Shown piece by piece: positions 1-10,764 of a stretch of 64,000 nucleotides of DNA. The notes under the pieces were generated by a model, which worked only from the letters and a program-made list of their open reading frames with translations, did no database searches and was not told where the DNA came from. Within the stretch, counting starts at the first letter, position 1. Each line of letters starts with the position of its first letter. Source of the stretch: Diploptera punctata (lineage: Eukaryota > Arthropoda > Insecta > Blattodea > Blaberidae). The stretch spans positions 186,001-250,000 of the forward strand of contig JASPKZ010008350.1 of assembly GCA_030220185.1 (NCBI GenBank). Reading direction: 5' to 3'. The position numbers and the translations under genes were made by a program.

Positions 1-256
1 TTCTTAACAAGCTAATTTAGATGTATTATTTCTCTAAGATGCAGATGAGTGACATGTGATCACCAAACTGATTCAATGAGACATCTAATAGGCAACTAAG
101 GTATTACTCGGGTGGGGAAGGTCGGTTAATTTTTTCTCAAAGTCACAAAATTAGACTTGAGCTTCTTTTATATGCCTAAAAATCTTCAGAGTTTACATCC
201 CAATGTATTTTCATCCTAAAAAATTCATCGACCCTGGGCGGGTTTACCTATGTATG
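1..256 (-). repeat. SINE-A copy, 3' body, head truncated
   Basis: Body text shared with the other SINE-A copies (tail with ctaatttagatgt and gagtgacatgtgatcac; body with aaaaattcatcgaccctggg) reads toward the head at about 230-256, where it stops inside the B-box region (gggcgggttt). Orientation is minus because the tRNA-like head lies at the high coordinate in fuller copies. The window edge cuts the tail. Confidence 0.7.
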
Positions 257-334
257 TCAACGAACATTCTATATATAGTCCTATAGCATTAATGTGTGTG
301 TGTTTGGCGTTTATACGCATCTAAACAAATATAG

Positions 335-606
335 GTAAAGTAATCCCACTACAGGCCTCAGGAGACCCTTGGGGTAGTAGGAGGTTAAGGCTCCCACTTT
401 TTCTGGACAATCGGCACTTATTGTCAGCTGGGTTGTCAGCCTTGCGTAACGGCCGCCTTTACCCCAGAACAAGCTTCTGGTACACATTTCGATTAGAGGC
501 TGAGTCGACCCCAGGGCCATAGTGCCGCCAAAGGGTTTGGGTCAGTTTAAAAATCCTGACCCCAACGGGAATCGAACCTTTAACCACTACGCTACCGTGT
601 GCCCCC
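335..606 (-). repeat. SINE-D copy (tRNA-derived)
   Basis: It matches the SINE-D copies at 10464, 14963, 21661 and 63531: tail taaagtaatcccactacagg, body with gtcgaccccagggccatagt, and a minus-strand tRNA-like head ending near 606 (aaccactacgctaccgtg, the reverse of an A box). ORFs across it are chance readings of the SINE. The sequence around the B box is shortened compared with other copies. Confidence 0.8.
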
Positions 607-914
607 GCTCAGTTATTATTAAAAAATAGCGAAATCCGATCGTTAGAAGTGAGGGTTTACCTGAAATTCGAAATTAAAAATTGTCTCCAGCAACCGCCAT
701 GTTTGGTTCGTCGCAGTATACACCATATAATTGAATAAACTCTTTTAATATTTAATTTATTTATACGTATCAGCGCACGCCGGTTATTAGCAAGTACACA
801 ATAAATATGACATTAAGTTGCAGACCTGACTATAGAAATATTTCCACACGGAACTGTTTAATATAATATGTATCATAGAATTGATTCGGCAGTTCCTGTT
901 ATTCCTTATTGATC

Positions 915-2000
915 CTAATCATGGGCAGTGACAACACAACAATCTGCGAGAATACAAACTGCTAATATGAAACTCCTAAGACCAATATCAGGATATAAAG
1001 AACATACAAAAAAAACACAACACAGTAAAACAGCAACTAAAAATAGAGGAATTTCTTACTTACTCACTGGCACTATCAAATCCGTAGGTTCATGGCTGCG
1101 CGGACATAAGCTCTCCATACATCCCTATCCTGAGCTAATGCTTTCCAATCAATCCCTGTATAATCTACTTCCCTCAAATCATAGTTTGTTATTCTCCCAC
1201 CTCATTCTTGGTCTACCAACTGGGCGTTTTCCCTCTGGCTTTCCTACAAGAAGCTTCCATGCAAGTCTTTCATTCCCCATACGTGCAACACGTCCTGCCC
1301 ATCGCAGTCTACGAGACTTAACTGTTCTTATTATATCTGGCTTCCTATAAAGACCATGTAGTTCATTGTTATGTAGTCTTCTCCATTCACCTGTCTGTTC
1401 ATATCTCTTTGGTCCAAAAATTTTCCTAAGTACTTTATTCTCAAATACCCGTAATCTCCTTTCCTCCCTTAAAGTAAGAGTCCGTGTTTCGCACCCATAT
1501 AATACAACTGGTAGAATAATAGTTTTATATATTTTCAGTTTAACATTTTTTGAAAGGAGTTGAGACATCGAGAGTCTATGCAATGCATAATAGCACGCAT
1601 ATCCAGAATTGAGCCTATGTTTAATTTCTTTGTGCATCTCATTCCTATTTGTGATTATTGTTCCTAAGTATTTGAATTCAGCCACTTCCTCAAAATTTCC
1701 CTCATTTGTCATTAGCTGTCCATTTCCATTATATAATATATTTCTACGTGTGACCATATATTTAGTTTTATTTTAAAAACATAGAGGAATTAAACACAAC
1801 AATAGTGAAATACACAACGAACTGAAGAGAACACTTCGTAAGGATGACTGAAAATAGAATTACCAAAGGGAGCATACAACTATTCACCACGAGGAAGAAG
1901 ATACTTGGGAAGACCAAAGAAAAGATGGAAACAACGGCAATTTGGGGTCGGAACACGCTAGTGAAAAAGCCTAAACCGTGATGATGAAGAAGACCGAATT
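915..2000 (+). mobile_element. RTE-like LINE fragment (lineage R2), split by an R1 insertion
   Basis: Before the interruption, residues from about 918 read as the RTE C-terminal region (ARIQTANMKLLRPISGY). The reading resumes after 1781 with degraded codons and ends near gtcggaacacgctag followed by gatgatgaagaag, the same type of 3' end as the R2 copies at 50085 and 54890. The break at 1054-1780 is an R1 insertion bracketed by the 11-bp duplication atagaggaatt (1043-1053 and 1781-1791). 5'-truncated and non-coding. Confidence 0.7.
1054..1780 (-). mobile_element. RTE-like LINE R1, C-terminal fragment inserted in R2
   Basis: A minus-strand ORF (1179-1757, 192 codons) reads MVTRRNILYNGNGQLM, then EFKYLGTIITNR, LYGCETRTLTLREERRLRV and RRLRWAGRVARMGNERLAW. 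This is the region downstream of the reverse transcriptase in RTE-type LINEs, with no catalytic residues. The 3' end lies at low coordinate with a tail read as agtaagtaag on the minus strand. Perfect 11-bp TSDs flank it. The open 192-codon stretch suggests a fairly young copy, though 5'-truncated. Confidence 0.85.
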
Positions 2001-2815
2001 TATTCGTACATATTAAAAACGCAGTTGAAGTTGGACAAAGTCTAGCAAAACTGCGCACGGTATGATTGACTGTTTATTAATTATGACATGCTTTCAAATA
2101 GACCCACATGGCCTCCTAGACATCAGACACATGTCGATTGTGTCTCCGATTGTCGGTCGTTCAGCAACGTAAGGTCATTAATAATGAAGTAGTTTCACTT
2201 CCCCCGCTGCCCCCAAGTGTAACAAACGATACTTATCAAAATGATTTACAACTGGCCTTGTCATCTGACTTCTATTATAAACCTTCACATCGATGAAAGG
2301 CATTGATAAGTAGTTATTAAAGGTACAGAATAAAACCCATTCGCCTTTGTTATCGAACGATCATATATATGTGTATGTATAATTCTATTTGTTATGTAAT
2401 TTATGGCGACGATAAACCTAAGTATGAAAATTGTTTGGGTTTCAAATAAAGTTTATAACACACATTAGAATTCATAGTAAGATCATAAACCTTGGATTTG
2501 CTATTACAGTTCTTTACATAATGGGACAATTAAGTCTAGTATAATACGTTGTAAGTGAAATGACAACTTTATGAAGAAATATAAATTACTGGCTGAAGGA
2601 ATTATAGAGTAAAACAAATATTTACATATCTGAAACGAACAATTTAATTATCAAATAGTAAGAAATAAGGAAAGTATTGTGATAGTAAATTATATTTTAT
2701 TTCAACTGGAAAATGTTCTCTGATTAAAGTCTTATAAAAACACAATCGTAATCATAATCAGAAAAGTAGTAATAAACGGTTGGGGGCGAGACAAAAAAGG
2801 AGAGTTTTATTAAAT
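2001..2815. other. No feature recognised
   Basis: AT-rich sequence without a coding stretch, repeat head or inverted repeat that I can support. The cccccgctgcccccaag stretch near 2200 is the only GC-rich patch. Confidence 0.5.
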
Positions 2816-3152
2816 CGGTCCCCAGACGTAGCATAACGCCTTGGTGCAGAGCTACGGGACTTGCACTGGTTCGAGTCCCCATGGGATAATACGTTTTCTC
2901 TTGGTATTTCAAACAGTTTGGGACCGGTGCCCAAACAACATCGAGTGATATTTGGGTGCTAGAATAAGTAGCGGTTCCAGGTTGAGAAAACCAGCTATAA
3001 TGGCTGCGATCCCGACATGCTGATCATGTCATCCCTACACTGGCAGAATGATCGCCTACCTCTGTGATTAATAACCTACATGTGTATGTGAGGCCAGCAA
3101 ATGGCTGGTAGGCCAAGGGCCTTCTAAGCCTGTCGGATGTTGAAGTTTTTTT
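2816..3152 (+). repeat. SINE-J copy, near full length
   Basis: The tRNA-like head at about 2820-2890 has a B-box-like ggttcgagtcccc. The body runs gaccggtgcccaaac, ggttccaggttgagaaaacc, tgaggccagcaaatggctgg and ccttctaagcctgtcgg, and ends in a T-run near 3150. The same modules recur at 3160, 38755, 44990, 45425, 59016 and 63957. Confidence 0.75.
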
Positions 3153-3159
3153 TTTTTGC

Positions 3160-3345
3160 AGTAAGTAACGGCTCCAGGTTGAGAAAACTAACTCTAATGA
3201 CTGGAGTACTTGATATGCTGACCACTTGTCACTCCTATACTGGGTAGATGATCTTCCATCGCTGTGAATAACACAAGTGGATATGAGGCCAGCAACCCAC
3301 TGGTAGGAAAGGACCCGTACGTTTGTCGCATTGTGGAGCTTTCTT
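3160..3345 (+). repeat. SINE-J copy, 5'-truncated, in tandem with the previous one
   Basis: It begins inside the body (agtaacggctccaggttgag) directly after the T-run of the preceding copy. It repeats the gaggccagcaacccactggtagg module and has no head. Confidence 0.7.
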
Positions 3346-3665
3346 TTTATTAAAATTAGGGCTTATCGTAAATTGTTCCCAGTGCAGAAATGGAAATATA
3401 TTCATCACCATTGTGAGCGGCCTTTTCTTCTTACTATTCTTCTTTTTCTTATAGCTCCAATAAATAATTTTCTTGAAAACTGACAATGATTGTTTACCAA
3501 AGCGTCACAAGTAGCTACTAAACCAATTAAATTAATTAATTAAACTAAATTTAGCTAATTAATTCAATAAGGGCAGAAAAGTAGTTTATTTGCCACAACA
3601 TTTTTGTCTTTGTTCAATTTTCTAGACAATAAGACATTATTAATTATATTTTCCAATCCAATCTA
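3346..3665. other. No feature recognised
   Basis: AT-rich and low complexity, with short palindromic TTAATTAA runs near 3530-3560. No supported gene or repeat. Confidence 0.45.
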
Positions 3666-3666
3666 T

Positions 3667-4016
3667 CACATTTTGTCCCACTGCGGGGACATGCGTGCTT
3701 CCCTAGCGGGAAGTTTCTGAACTGTACTTATTTAGTTACGCTTATTACCCTTCAGAATTCAGTGAGGAACATGTGGTTAATACATCACCTCAAGACCACA
3801 GGTCGGTTACATTTTGCATAGAGGCCTTTCTATTCAGGCTTGCGATTCCTGTACGGGCCTGAAAATCTTCAGACTCGGGACCCATGGCTTGAAGTCCCTC
3901 CCGGGGGACTTTCTCCTTAGATTTATCCATCCTAAAAAATCCATCGACCTCGGCCGAGCTTGAACCCACGACTCTCGGAACCAGATAAAAGTAGCATAAC
4001 CACTAATCCACTTTTA
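3667..4016 (-). repeat. SINE-A copy (long-tail subtype)
   Basis: Head on the minus strand near 3950-4016 (aaccactaatcca is the reverse of the A box; gagcttgaacccacgac covers the B box). Body tccatcctaaaaaatccatcgacc, tail with acatgcgtgcttccctagcggg. The tail differs from the SINE-A copies at 5425 and 22141 but matches the one at 31984-32640. Confidence 0.75.
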
Positions 4017-4049
4017 TAAAAAAAATCACAAGACCATTTTCGTACAAAT

Positions 4050-4742
4050 TACCAAATGCTGAGCCATATGTGTCATCCCTATCCGGAGCTAATGTTTTCC
4101 AGTCATCCCCTATATAATCTACTTCCCCCAAATCATAGTTAATGTTCTTCTCCCACCTCGTTCTTGGTCTACCAACTGGGCATTTTCCCTCTGGTTTTCC
4201 TACGAAAAGCTTCCATGCACGTCTTTAATTCCCCATTCGTGTCGCATGTCCTACCCATTGTAGCTACGAGACTTAACTGTTCTTATTATATCTGGCTTCC
4301 TATAAAGACCATGTAGTTCATTGTTACGTAGTCTTGTCCATCCACCTGTCTGTTCATCTTTCTTTGATCCAAATTTTCCTAACAACTTTATTCTCAAATA
4401 CTCGTAATCTACTTTCCTCCCTTAAAGTGAGAGTCCATGTTTCGCATCCATATAATATAACTGGTAGAATAATAGTTTTATATATTTTCAGTCTAACATT
4501 TTTTGAAAGGAGTTGGGATGTCAGGGTCCCTATAACGCATAATAGCACGCATTTCCACAATTGAGCCTATGTTTAATTTCTTTGTGCATCTCATTCCTAT
4601 TTGTGATCATTGTTCCTAGGTATTTGAATGCAGCCATTTCCTCAAAATTTCCCTCATTTGTCATTAGCTGTCCATTTTCATTTTTTAATGCATTTCTATG
4701 TGTGACCATATATTTAGTTTTGTTGATATTTACGGTCTAGTT
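4050..4742 (-). mobile_element. RTE-like LINE R1, C-terminal fragment
   Basis: The minus-strand reading 4354-4560 gives SQLLSKNVRLKIYKTIILPV and LYGCETWTLTLREESRLRVF. Flanking DNA matches other R1 copies on both sides (snippets ctggttttcctacgaaaagc and gtgaccatatatttagtttt). Several small indels break the frame. The 3' tail is missing. Confidence 0.8.
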
Positions 4743-4744
4743 TT

Positions 4745-5330
4745 TAAAATTAACAACATTTTTCCACTAAATTACACGTCCACGTCATGAGTTCCAAGTT
4801 AATCACGAAATGAATAAATTGAGATAAAGATATCTAGCAGATATTCATATGCCTTGGGCTATGATGTAAGTAATTTGAAGAGACATTGGAAGCTACATAA
4901 CTTCATTAAGGAAGCAGTTGGATATGTCACTAAACATATCTACTAGTCTCGTGAATATGACAGTTCTGATACCTGTCACATGTCCTTTCACATGAAATCT
5001 CCACAATTAACCTCGTTATATCATTCTGTTTTGTATTATTAAACCTTTTCCTACCATATCTGTCTTCTCAAATCAATAGGAAAAGTTCGCCTTCCAAACA
5101 TGTTTAAAAAATAAGTTAGATTCCTTCTGACTTATCTCCACTAATGGAAATTTCGCGTAAAGATACCAACTGCCAAGATACGTACATTGATTATTTAAAA
5201 AGAAGAGAAAACATGTTATTTTTTTTTAATCAACGTCTCGATGGCACATGATACAAAAACACATGTTCAAATATAAAAGCAACAGGTGCTAAATAAATAC
5301 AAAGAATAGGTTTATAATTGTACAAACATG
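4745..5330. other. No feature recognised
   Basis: Unique-looking AT-rich DNA with no coding signal, SINE head or inverted repeat seen. Confidence 0.45.
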
Positions 5331-5335
5331 TTAGG

Positions 5336-5424
5336 TGTCCAGGAGGACTTATGGTTACCATATTCATATCTGGTTCCGAGTTTCGCGGGTTCAAGCCCGG
5401 CCCCAGTCTTCAGATTTTTCTTCT
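5336..5424 (+). repeat. tRNA-like head of a truncated SINE
   Basis: It reads gtccaggaggacttatggtt, then a B box cgggttcaagcccggcc, then cttcagattttt. It resembles the head of SINE-A with the middle missing and abuts a SINE-A in the opposite orientation. Confidence 0.5.
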
Positions 5425-5823
5425 TGTATCTTGTAAGCCCATGTTTCCCTTAACAGAGATTTAGGCGCTCTCCCCTACAGGGAAGAATTTGAACCATACT
5501 AATTTAGTTACACTTGTTTTAGTATAGATGTCATTTGAGTGGTCCGTGGTCAGCGTTCCGCCTCATACTGACATCTAGGAAACCAAGGTAGTACTAGGAC
5601 AGGAAAATTCGGTAAATTTTCCTTAGAGGCCTTTTCATTTAGGCTTAAGGATCTTTTATGCGCCTGAAAATCTTCAGACTCAGGACCCACGGCTTAAAGT
5701 CCCTCCCGGAGGACTTGGTCTTTGGATTTTTCCATCCTAAAAAAATCCATCGACCCCGGCCGGGTTTGAACCCGCGACCCTCGGGACCAGAGGCAAGGAG
5801 CATAACCACTAGTCCACCGCCGA
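5425..5823 (-). repeat. SINE-A copy, near full length
   Basis: Minus-strand head: aaccactagtccaccgccgac is the reversed A box and gggtttgaacccgcgacc the reversed B box. The body (tccatcctaaaaaaatccat) and tail (aagcccatgtttccctta) match SINE-A at 22141-22552. ORFs on both strands here are SINE translations. Confidence 0.85.
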
Positions 5824-6339
5824 CTCTACACATTTTTAAAAGTGTAAACATTCTGAGTAGACCCTATAGTGTCCTTTGGTAAGGAATGAAGCTGTGAATC
5901 TCTTATATAATTAAGGCGCGTAAAAATATCTTAAATCAGATACAAAAATATGTTATGCAAAATATAATATAGCGGCCTTTCCCAGCTGATACAATAATTC
6001 CGACGCTAAAGATCTGAGTTAAATACAACGACAAGCTATAAAACCTTTGAAACGTTAGTAAAATTTACATTAGAAATGTAATTGAGTTTCAATAAACTTA
6101 TTTGTAATAGTCCATCAGCTTAAGCTTCAATTATAAAGTACCCAGTTAACTGTCCAACGAGGACCAATGGGGACATGGGTGCAAGGATTCATAATTCCAC
6201 AATTTTTAACAAACGGCACAAGGGAATAGAGTGTCTAGCTCTATGATCCGACCGACTTTACAGCAAGAAAAAATACTGATAATCATTTTGTAGGAGATTA
6301 AGTGGAACCTAGGAACAGTCTGGATAATACATCATCATC

Positions 6340-6932
6340 ATCATCCGGTATCATGGCAGCTGCCGCCGTCTTCCGGAAACCAAACGCCATTCCTCTCTAT
6401 CATCCATTGATCTTCCTCCATTCCTCTGATATTCATAGCTGCTTGTACCCCTTCTATCCAAGTTTTCTTCGGTCTTCCTCTCTTCCTCCTTTCCATTGGG
6501 ATCCATTCCATAACAATTTTTGGCAATCTTTGCTCTGGCATTCGTTTGACATGACCACACCACTGCAAATCTTTTCTTTTCTATGATGTCCGGCTCCTCT
6601 TGTACACCCATAATTTCCCTTATTTCTTTATTTCGTATTCTATCCATTCTAGAATTTCCAGCTGATCTTCTTAAAACATCCATTTCTGTACTTAACATTA
6701 TTTTCATTTTCCTGGTAGGAATTTGCCAGACTTCAGCACCATGTGTTAAAATGCTCTGAATTATGGTTTGATATATTTGTAATCTTCTATTTTTTTTGTA
6801 ATATTTTTGCTCCACCAAACAGAGTTTAAAGCATTTATTGCTTGTTTTGTTTGTGCGATTCTATTTTTAATTTCCACTGTGTTATCGCCTGAATGGTCTA
6901 ATTTTGTTCCTAAATAAGTTCATTCAATACTA
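6340..6932 (-). mobile_element. RTE-like LINE lineage R3, C-terminal fragment with frameshift
   Basis: Reading from 6932 downward: YLGTKLDHSGDNTVEIKNRI, then INALNSVWWSKNI, then QIYQTIIQSILTHGAEVWQI, then RRSAGNSRMDRIRNKEIREI. A frameshift moves into MQWCGHVKRMPEQRLPKIVM and KRGRPKKTWIEGVQAAMN. The order matches the C-terminus of R3 at 57020 and 61556. The catalytic domain is absent. The 3' end lies near a (CAT)n run at about 6332. Confidence 0.8.
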
Positions 6933-6974
6933 GGTTTATACTAAATATGTCATATTGTATATATACATAACCAA

Positions 6975-7492
6975 AACGTTCCTAGTGGAGACATGGGTGC
7001 TCCCCTAGCGGGAGTTTCTTGATCAAGCTAATATAGATACTCTTATTTCCCTACAGATGTACCTGAGTGACATATAATCATCACAATGATTCAATGAGAC
7101 ATCTAATAGGCTTCTTCTTCTTCTGCCTGTCAAGTATTAGGCCACAAGGTCTGTTACGGTCTCAAAATTTTCACGCCATCTCTTAGCTGGACGGCCTACA
7201 GATCTTTGGCGGTGTGGTACATATTTATAAATCTAATAGGCAACTAAGGTATTACTGTACTTGGATGGAGAAAGTCAGTTAATTTTTTCTCAAGGTCACA
7301 GAATTAGACTTGAGCTTTTTTTACGTGCCCAAAAGTCTTCAGACTCGGAATTCACAGTTTAATATCTCTCCCGGAGGACTTGTGTCTTGATTTTTTTAAT
7401 TCTAAAAATTCATCGACTCCGGGCGGGTTTGAACCCGCGATCTTTGAGACTGTAGGAAAGCAACATAACCAATATACTACCGCGGCAGACAA
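6975..7492 (-). repeat. SINE-A copy interrupted by a 119-bp LINE insertion
   Basis: Tail (gggtgctcccctagcgggag), body and minus-strand head (gggtttgaacccgcgatct; aaccaatatactaccgcgg) are all present. The copy is split at 7112-7230 by a tiny RTE fragment flanked by atctaataggc on both sides. Confidence 0.8.
7112..7230 (-). mobile_element. Minimal 119-bp RTE 3'-end insertion
   Basis: Minus-strand translation gives YKYVPHRQRSVGRPAKRWRE, then NFETVTDLVA and a stop, then a (GAA)n tail. GRPAKRW is the RTE C-terminal signature. It is bracketed by the perfect 11-bp TSD atctaataggc (7101-7111 and 7231-7241), which shows a real retrotransposition of an extremely 5'-truncated LINE. Confidence 0.8.
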
Positions 7493-7501
7493 ATAAAAAT
7501 A

Positions 7502-7815
7502 AGTCTACCGCTGTGGTCTCGAGGTAGCGTGCTGCCTTTTCACGCAGCGGACCAGGGTTCGATTCCCGGACGGGGCAGGCTCCTGGGTGAGTTTTTTTCG
7601 GGGTTTTCCTCACCTGTAAGACAAACGTCGGTAAACTTAGGGCTCAAATCATCCGGCCATCATCATCCTTACCATTTTCATCCTTCACCGGTGTGGAAAG
7701 CAACGGGAAGCTACCACACTCATAATTCCCTGGTAAAGCTGCAAAGCATGGCGTGAAAATGCTATGATTGAAGTGAAAGATCTGCCCTCGGGCAAAATTA
7801 TTATAGGCTATATAT
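7502..7815 (+). repeat. SINE-B copy (tRNA-derived)
   Basis: Head ccgctgtggtctcgaggtag (A box region), B box gggttcgattcccg, then ttttttcggggttttcctca, taagacaaacgtcgg, a short (CAT)n region, caccggtgtggaaagcaacg and a 3' hairpin gcatggcgtgaaaatgctatg. ORFs here are SINE frames. Confidence 0.85.
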
Positions 7816-7817
7816 GA

Positions 7818-8058
7818 CATGATAAGAAAAATAAATGCCTGGACGGGATTTGAACACGGACCTCTGGATTGATACCCCAGCGTGCTATCCATTACACCAC
7901 CGGACAAATCCAATACAAACATTTATCTTTCTAATATATAGGCCTATATATATATTTTTTTTTTCTCCACTATTACTAGATGTACTGAGAACTCGATCTT
8001 CACTGCCATCTGGTAGCTGACTACAACAAGTAGGCCCTAAGCAAATTAAAGAGAATGT
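7818..8058 (-). repeat. SINE-K copy with tRNA-Arg-like head
   Basis: On the minus strand a tRNA-like sequence lies at about 7838-7908: ggtggtgtaatggatagcac (A box), then a B box gtgttcaaatccc. A direct diverged repeat follows at 8132. The D arm resembles tRNA-Arg, but I do not see a sound acceptor stem, so it is a SINE head or pseudogene. Confidence 0.6.
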
Positions 8059-8131
8059 ATTTACTTTATAGCAGTGACGCTTTATCGATGCTATAATAAA
8101 ATATTTGACATTGAGCAATGCAAACTTAATA

Positions 8132-8339
8132 TGACATAAGAAAAATAAATGCCTGGACTTGATTTGAACCGGGACCTCTGGGTTGGTACCCCAGCGTGCT
8201 ATCCATTACACCACCGAGCAAATCCAATACAAATATTTCTCTTTCTCATATATATTCTCCATTATTACTAGATGTAGCGAGAACTCGGTCTTCACTGCCA
8301 TCTGGTAGCCAACTATATCAAGTAAACAAATTAAAGAGA

Positions 8340-8346
<7 letters not shown>
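8132..8346 (-). repeat. SINE-K second copy
   Basis: Direct repeat of 7818-8058: same minus-strand head (reversed B box gatttgaaccggga), same tail modules tattactagatgta and cactgccatctggtag. It runs into a (TA)n microsatellite at 8341-8372. Confidence 0.6.
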
Positions 8347-8371
<25 letters not shown>

Positions 8372-8479
8372 CATAGGCCTATATGTATTAGTGAAAAAAA
8401 ATCTCCTACGCTATACGGGAACTAACCTAGACCATTCATACGATTATCGCATGCTTTGTCCCCTGAGCTACCTACTACT

Positions 8480-8970
8480 AAAATAAAATAGCTTTATCCA
8501 AGTCCAAGGTCAACGAACACCGATAATTAACGAAATTTACCCACTACATTTGTTTCTTCCAATTATGATGAATACTATTTCAACTATGAACTTGGATCTT
8601 AATTGCTCATATTTTAGATTAATTAATAATGTGGAGACAAAATTGATCAAGTGGTCCCGGCTGCTGTGATGACTGTCATGCATAGAAATCTCTCAACAGA
8701 GCTATCTTTTCTATTCTATGAGACCGGTTTGGCATCTTTGATGGTACGGAATGGTCATAGCACGATTTTGGCCTCATGAACGAGGACATACAAAATAAAT
8801 AACGGAGAAAAATATAAGGAAGGTTATTTGATAGTTATTTTTATTACGATTCTATAGTGATAATAATGTAATTGTAATGGGCCTGTAATTATTTTTTGGC
8901 CATTAGAAATTTAGGCGCAGAAAGATATGAAAATATTGAGAATCTGTAAATAAACAGATAATATATTTAT
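8480..8970. other. No feature recognised
   Basis: AT-rich DNA; nothing beyond short simple-sequence runs. Confidence 0.4.
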
Positions 8971-8971
8971 A

Positions 8972-9018
8972 TGTTATTATTATTTTTAATATTGTTATTA
9001 TTATTATTATTATTATGA

Positions 9019-9065
<47 letters not shown>

Positions 9066-9066
9066 G
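8972..9066. repeat. (ATT)n microsatellite
   Basis: Nearly pure ATT repeats with one gaa interruption near 9017. Further ATT runs occur at 9360-9383. Confidence 0.95.
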
Positions 9067-9392
9067 TATCTCATTGTTATATAGTCTTCCCAATTCGTCG
9101 ACTACATTATTAATAATAATAGTAATAATATTATTAATGTAATATAACATAATAATTATAATATATTTATTATCTAGGATATATGGAACAGATATAGGCT
9201 ATAACAAGGAAAACGAATGAGAACAAGAGGACTGGAGGACACGGAGTGGATGGATAGGGACGAGGGGAGAAGGAAAATAAAACTATAGGCACAGAAAGAT
9301 GTGTAATAATTGAAAATCTGTATAATAAACAAATAAATAAATAAATAATATATTTATATGTTATTATTATTATTATTATTACTATAGTCGGC

Positions 9393-9715
9393 GAATGGAG
9401 AAGACTACTGCCAGTCAACTACATGGTCTTTATAGGGAAACAGGTATAATAAGAAAAGTTAAGTCTCGTAGACTGAGATGAGCACGAATAGGAAATGAAA
9501 GAGGGGCATGGAACCTTGTATGAAAACCAGAGGGAAAACGCCCAGTTGGTAGACCAATAATGAGGTGGGAGAATAACAGTAACCATGATTTGTAGGAAGT
9601 AGATTATACAGGGGTTGATTGAAAAACATTAGCTCAGGATAGGGATGTGTGGAGAGCTTATCTCCGCGCAGCCATAAACCTACAAGTTTGATAGTACCAG
9701 TGAGTTAATTACTGT
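9393..9715 (+). mobile_element. RTE-like LINE R1, 3' end
   Basis: Plus-strand R1 C-terminus with many stops: aatggagaagactac, ctacatggtctttatag, agttaagtctcgtagactg and agggaaaacgcccagttggt, ending at ccagtgagttaatta. It begins right after an (ATT)n run. Old copy. Confidence 0.75.
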
Positions 9716-10243
9716 AGCCACACACATGGCAAGGACATTTCTTAACATTCAGCCTATGCAATAGACAACTAATAACACAATAGTAGGCTATAATCATAAG
9801 TAATGTAGCGAGTGATCACTAAGCGACTCGTGAATTTATCTAGAGGATTTGGAAATAAAGAGTGGCATTTGTTAGGACTATTTAAGGAATAAAATTAAGC
9901 TGTTTGCTCAAAAATCATGTAAATATAGTTACCGGTAATTTAAAATAGGCTATTTGTATTATTACCTCAGTCTGATGGTTTACCGTTTATATAAAAGCGG
10001 GTGCCGCGTGGCAATGCTTGACATGCGGTGTTGTCACGTTTCTCATAGCGCTATGGGCGTTTATTACACAAGGGCAGATGTCATTGATTATTTATGTTAT
10101 TATTTAATTTTTATGTTATTTGGTATTGTTTAACTTTTAAAATGAAAATTACACACGTACTTATTTATTAAATAATTTAATTCCAACATTATACAGCTTG
10201 TGAGTCTACATAAATTTAATATTCATACAACATCATGCTGAAA

Positions 10244-10320
<77 letters not shown>
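10244..10320. repeat. (ATT)n microsatellite
   Basis: About 25 uninterrupted ATT units. Confidence 0.97.
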
Positions 10321-10463
10321 ATGTTCGGTCTGAAAATATCTTCCCATGGCCGCCAGATGTACAGTAATCACTTATATATTTAACTAATATAATATATAGA
10401 TATTGTATTATTATTAGAGCTACACATCACAATAAATCACTGATAATTATAACAATTAATTAC

Positions 10464-10764
10464 AAAGGTAAAGTGATACCACTACAGGCCTCAGGAGGCC
10501 CATGAGGTGGTAGGAGGTTAAGGCTTCCACGTTTTCTAGACAATCGGCACTTTATGTCAGCCAGATTGCCAGCCCTGCGTGACGGCCAACTTTACCACCA
10601 GAACAGGTATCTGGTACTCATTTCAGTTAGAGGCCGAGTCGACCCCAGGACCATAGTGCCGCCAGAAGGTTTAGGTCAGTTTAAAAATCCTGACCCCACC
10701 TGGACTCGAACTCTCGACCTTCCGGCTTGTAGCGCAGTGCCTTAACCACTACGCTACGGCGTGC
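10464..10764 (-). repeat. SINE-D copy with 8-bp TSD
   Basis: Same layout as the other D copies, with a minus-strand head (cttaaccactacgctacggc; B box region acctggactcgaactctcga). Flanked by ttaattac at 10456-10463 and 10765-10772. Confidence 0.85.

Noticed and set aside
928..1350. 140-codon plus-strand ORF
   Set aside because: It spans the junction of R2 and the inserted antisense R1, so it is an artefact of nesting.
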